A DNA stretch of 6,639 bases from CAYJXK01 sp964374115 (GTDB taxonomy: Bacteria; Patescibacteriota; Patescibacteriia; Magasanikbacterales; UBA922): positions 1-6,639 of the forward strand of contig CAYJXK010000038.1 in the NCBI GenBank assembly GCA_964374115.1, in the 5' to 3' direction. The translations under genes and the position numbers were made by a program. This document shows positions 5,769 to 6,639 of the stretch, piece by piece; position 1 is the first letter of the stretch; each line of letters starts with the position of its first letter. The notes beneath the pieces were generated by a model. It had not been told where the DNA came from. It did no database searches and saw only the letters and a program-made list of their open reading frames with translations.

Positions 5769-6515
5769 ATGTTCTCCACACTTTGGCATGATTTTTTGTA
5801 TCAGCCGATCTTCAATGTTCTGATTTGGCTCTATAATAATTGGGCACAACAGAATTTAGGGTGGGCAGTCATTCTTTTGACGATTGGGCTGCGCACCGTG
5901 CTTCTGCCTTTTTCTATCATTTCTGAAAGCAACAAGATGAAGAATGATGAGGTTCAGGAATCAATAAGAAAAATTGAGAAGGAGTTCTCGCGCGATGAGG
6001 TCCTCAAAAAACAAGAAATTCGTCGGCTCTTGCGCAAATCCCATGTCTCGCCCTGGGCAAAAATACTTGTTCTCGGTGTTCAGGCTCTCGTCTTTGTGCT
6101 TTTGTATCAAGTATTTGTCCGTGGGATGACAGGAGATCGAATCCTGAAACTCCTCTATCCTTCTGTTGATTATCCAGGAGTGATCAATATCATGTTCTAT
6201 GGGTTTGATCTTCGAGAGCGGTATGATATCCTTGGTCCCGCGATCGTCGGGGTGTGGTTATTCTTAGAAATATATCACGATTATCGAAAGCGAAAAGTGG
6301 GTTTGAGAAAAGCTGATCTCGTGTACTCCCTCTTATTTCCAATTGGTGTTTTTTTTGCCCTGTGGTCATTGCCGCTTGTCAAATCTCTTTTTGTCTTGAC
6401 GTCCATGCTGTATTCTGCTATCATAGGAGCATTCATAGGTGTTTTTTTACACCCAAAGAAGCCGAAAGAAACTAACAGCCTGTCCCATCAGTCTTTTTCA
6501 TCGCGAAAATCATAA
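5769..6515 (+). CDS. yidC: YidC/Oxa1-family membrane protein insertase
   Basis: A 248-residue membrane protein whose family inserts and folds proteins in the cytoplasmic membrane, alone or with SecYEG. It begins with the YidC-like stretch FLYQPIFNVLIWLYNN (9-24). The first core transmembrane segment (about 29-50, GWAVILLTIGLRTVLLPF) contains Arg42, at the place of the conserved groove arginine of the family. A charged cytoplasmic hairpin (53-92, rich in Lys/Glu/Arg) follows, then hydrophobic segments at about 96-117, 154-170, 182-201 and 204-226, and a short basic tail. That is the minimal five-helix core, without the large periplasmic domain of Gram-negative YidC and without an obvious lipobox. 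ATG 5769 is preferred over an in-frame TTG at 5703, because the extra 22 residues would overlap the promoter and carry no family similarity. The usual rpmH-rnpA neighbourhood is not seen, so this may be a second paralog; the symbol is assigned by family only. Confidence 0.85.
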   Translation: MFSTLWHDFLYQPIFNVLIWLYNNWAQQNLGWAVILLTIGLRTVLLPFSIISESNKMKNDEVQESIRKIEKEFSRDEVLKKQEIRRLLRKSHVSPWAKILVLGVQALVFVLLYQVFVRGMTGDRILKLLYPSVDYPGVINIMFYGFDLRERYDILGPAIVGVWLFLEIYHDYRKRKVGLRKADLVYSLLFPIGVFFALWSLPLVKSLFVLTSMLYSAIIGAFIGVFLHPKKPKETNSLSHQSFSSRKS

Positions 6516-6526
6516 ATTTTGAGCGA

Positions 6527-6584
6527 AAACTGCGCGGAGCGAGGAGTAATACTGGATAGTATTGCGACGAGCGATACACAGTTT
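6527..6584 (+). repeat. 58-base REP-like hairpin with three tandem G.A mismatches
   Basis: The segment folds on itself in perfect register with no bulges: base i pairs with base 13111 minus i, around a GGAT tetraloop (6554-6557). Of 27 opposed pairs, 17 are Watson-Crick, 2 are G.T/T.G, 2 are C.A, and 6 form three tandem 5'-GA-3'/3'-AG-5' steps (6537-6538, 6541-6542, 6544-6545 on the 5' side). Such steps are known to stack as stable sheared G.A pairs in RNA and DNA, so the fold is far more continuous than Watson-Crick counting suggests. The opposite strand would carry T.C mismatches and be much weaker. It begins 12 bases after the yidC stop and has no T-run, so it is not a standard terminator. 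It resembles repetitive extragenic palindromes in size and place. That it is repeated in the genome is inference. Confidence 0.65.
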
Positions 6585-6639
6585 GTAGCCAACAGGTATG
6601 ATTTACAGGAGAATATGGACTTGTGAGACAGGGTTTAAG
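6585..6639. other. Window end, no supported gene
   Basis: An ATG at 6598 opens a frame of 14 codons that is still open at the window edge. It has no recognisable similarity and no clear ribosome binding site. A TATGAT at 6597-6602 could be a -10 box but lacks a good -35. I do not call a gene here. Confidence 0.3.

Noticed and set aside
6598..6639. Possible start of a further gene at the right edge
   Set aside because: Only 14 codons are visible, with no similarity and no clear ribosome site.
1..6639. CRISPR array, insertion sequence or phage module
   Set aside because: No regularly spaced direct repeats, transposase or integrase motifs, terminal inverted repeats with target duplications, or phage-like proteins were seen.

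Overview
The window looks like a housekeeping stretch of a small-genome bacterium. It uses the standard code: TGA is a true stop for uppP, and no gene needs UGA read as an amino acid. Candidate Phyla Radiation (Patescibacteria, Parcubacteria-like) is my best guess, from the compact genes, the minimal 248-residue YidC-like protein, the scarcity of Shine-Dalgarno sites and the general protein style. No taxonomic marker is present, so this is inference of moderate to low confidence.

Layout. At the left edge is a tRNA-Val(UAC) on the minus strand, cut by the window start. Divergent from it runs a two-gene plus-strand operon: an APC-superfamily amino acid permease (128-1324) and metK, S-adenosylmethionine synthase (1338-2492). 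A bidirectional hairpin terminator (2521-2547) separates metK from a convergent, noticeably GC-richer unit on the minus strand. That unit holds a stand-alone, degenerate CheY-like receiver protein (2748-3110), a textbook sigma70-type promoter (TTGACA, 17-base spacer, TATACT), a strong ribosome binding site and a hairpin-bearing 3' region. Divergent from it is a second plus-strand operon: uppP (undecaprenyl-diphosphatase, 3300-4151) overlapping by ATGA an HD-domain CCA-adding-type tRNA nucleotidyltransferase (4148-5680). A YidC/Oxa1-family insertase (5769-6515) with its own promoter follows. The window closes with a 58-base hairpin (6527-6584) that contains three regularly placed tandem G.A/A.G mismatches.

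How the genes fit together. They serve core functions: amino acid uptake and SAM synthesis, recycling of the cell-wall lipid carrier, tRNA 3'-end maturation and membrane-protein insertion. One pattern ties the expression signals together. The permease, uppP and yidC each have a -10 box ending only 8-9 bases before the ATG and no Shine-Dalgarno site, so their mRNAs should be leaderless. The operon-internal metK has a Shine-Dalgarno site, and the internal nucleotidyltransferase gene starts by stop/start overlap. The receiver gene breaks the pattern, with a normal leader and Shine-Dalgarno site. Together with its GC content this suggests a different origin.

The most interesting items are the G.A-mismatch hairpin after yidC, the leaderless pattern, and the GC-rich receiver-gene island. 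I see no complete mobile element, CRISPR array, phage gene or recognisable defence system.
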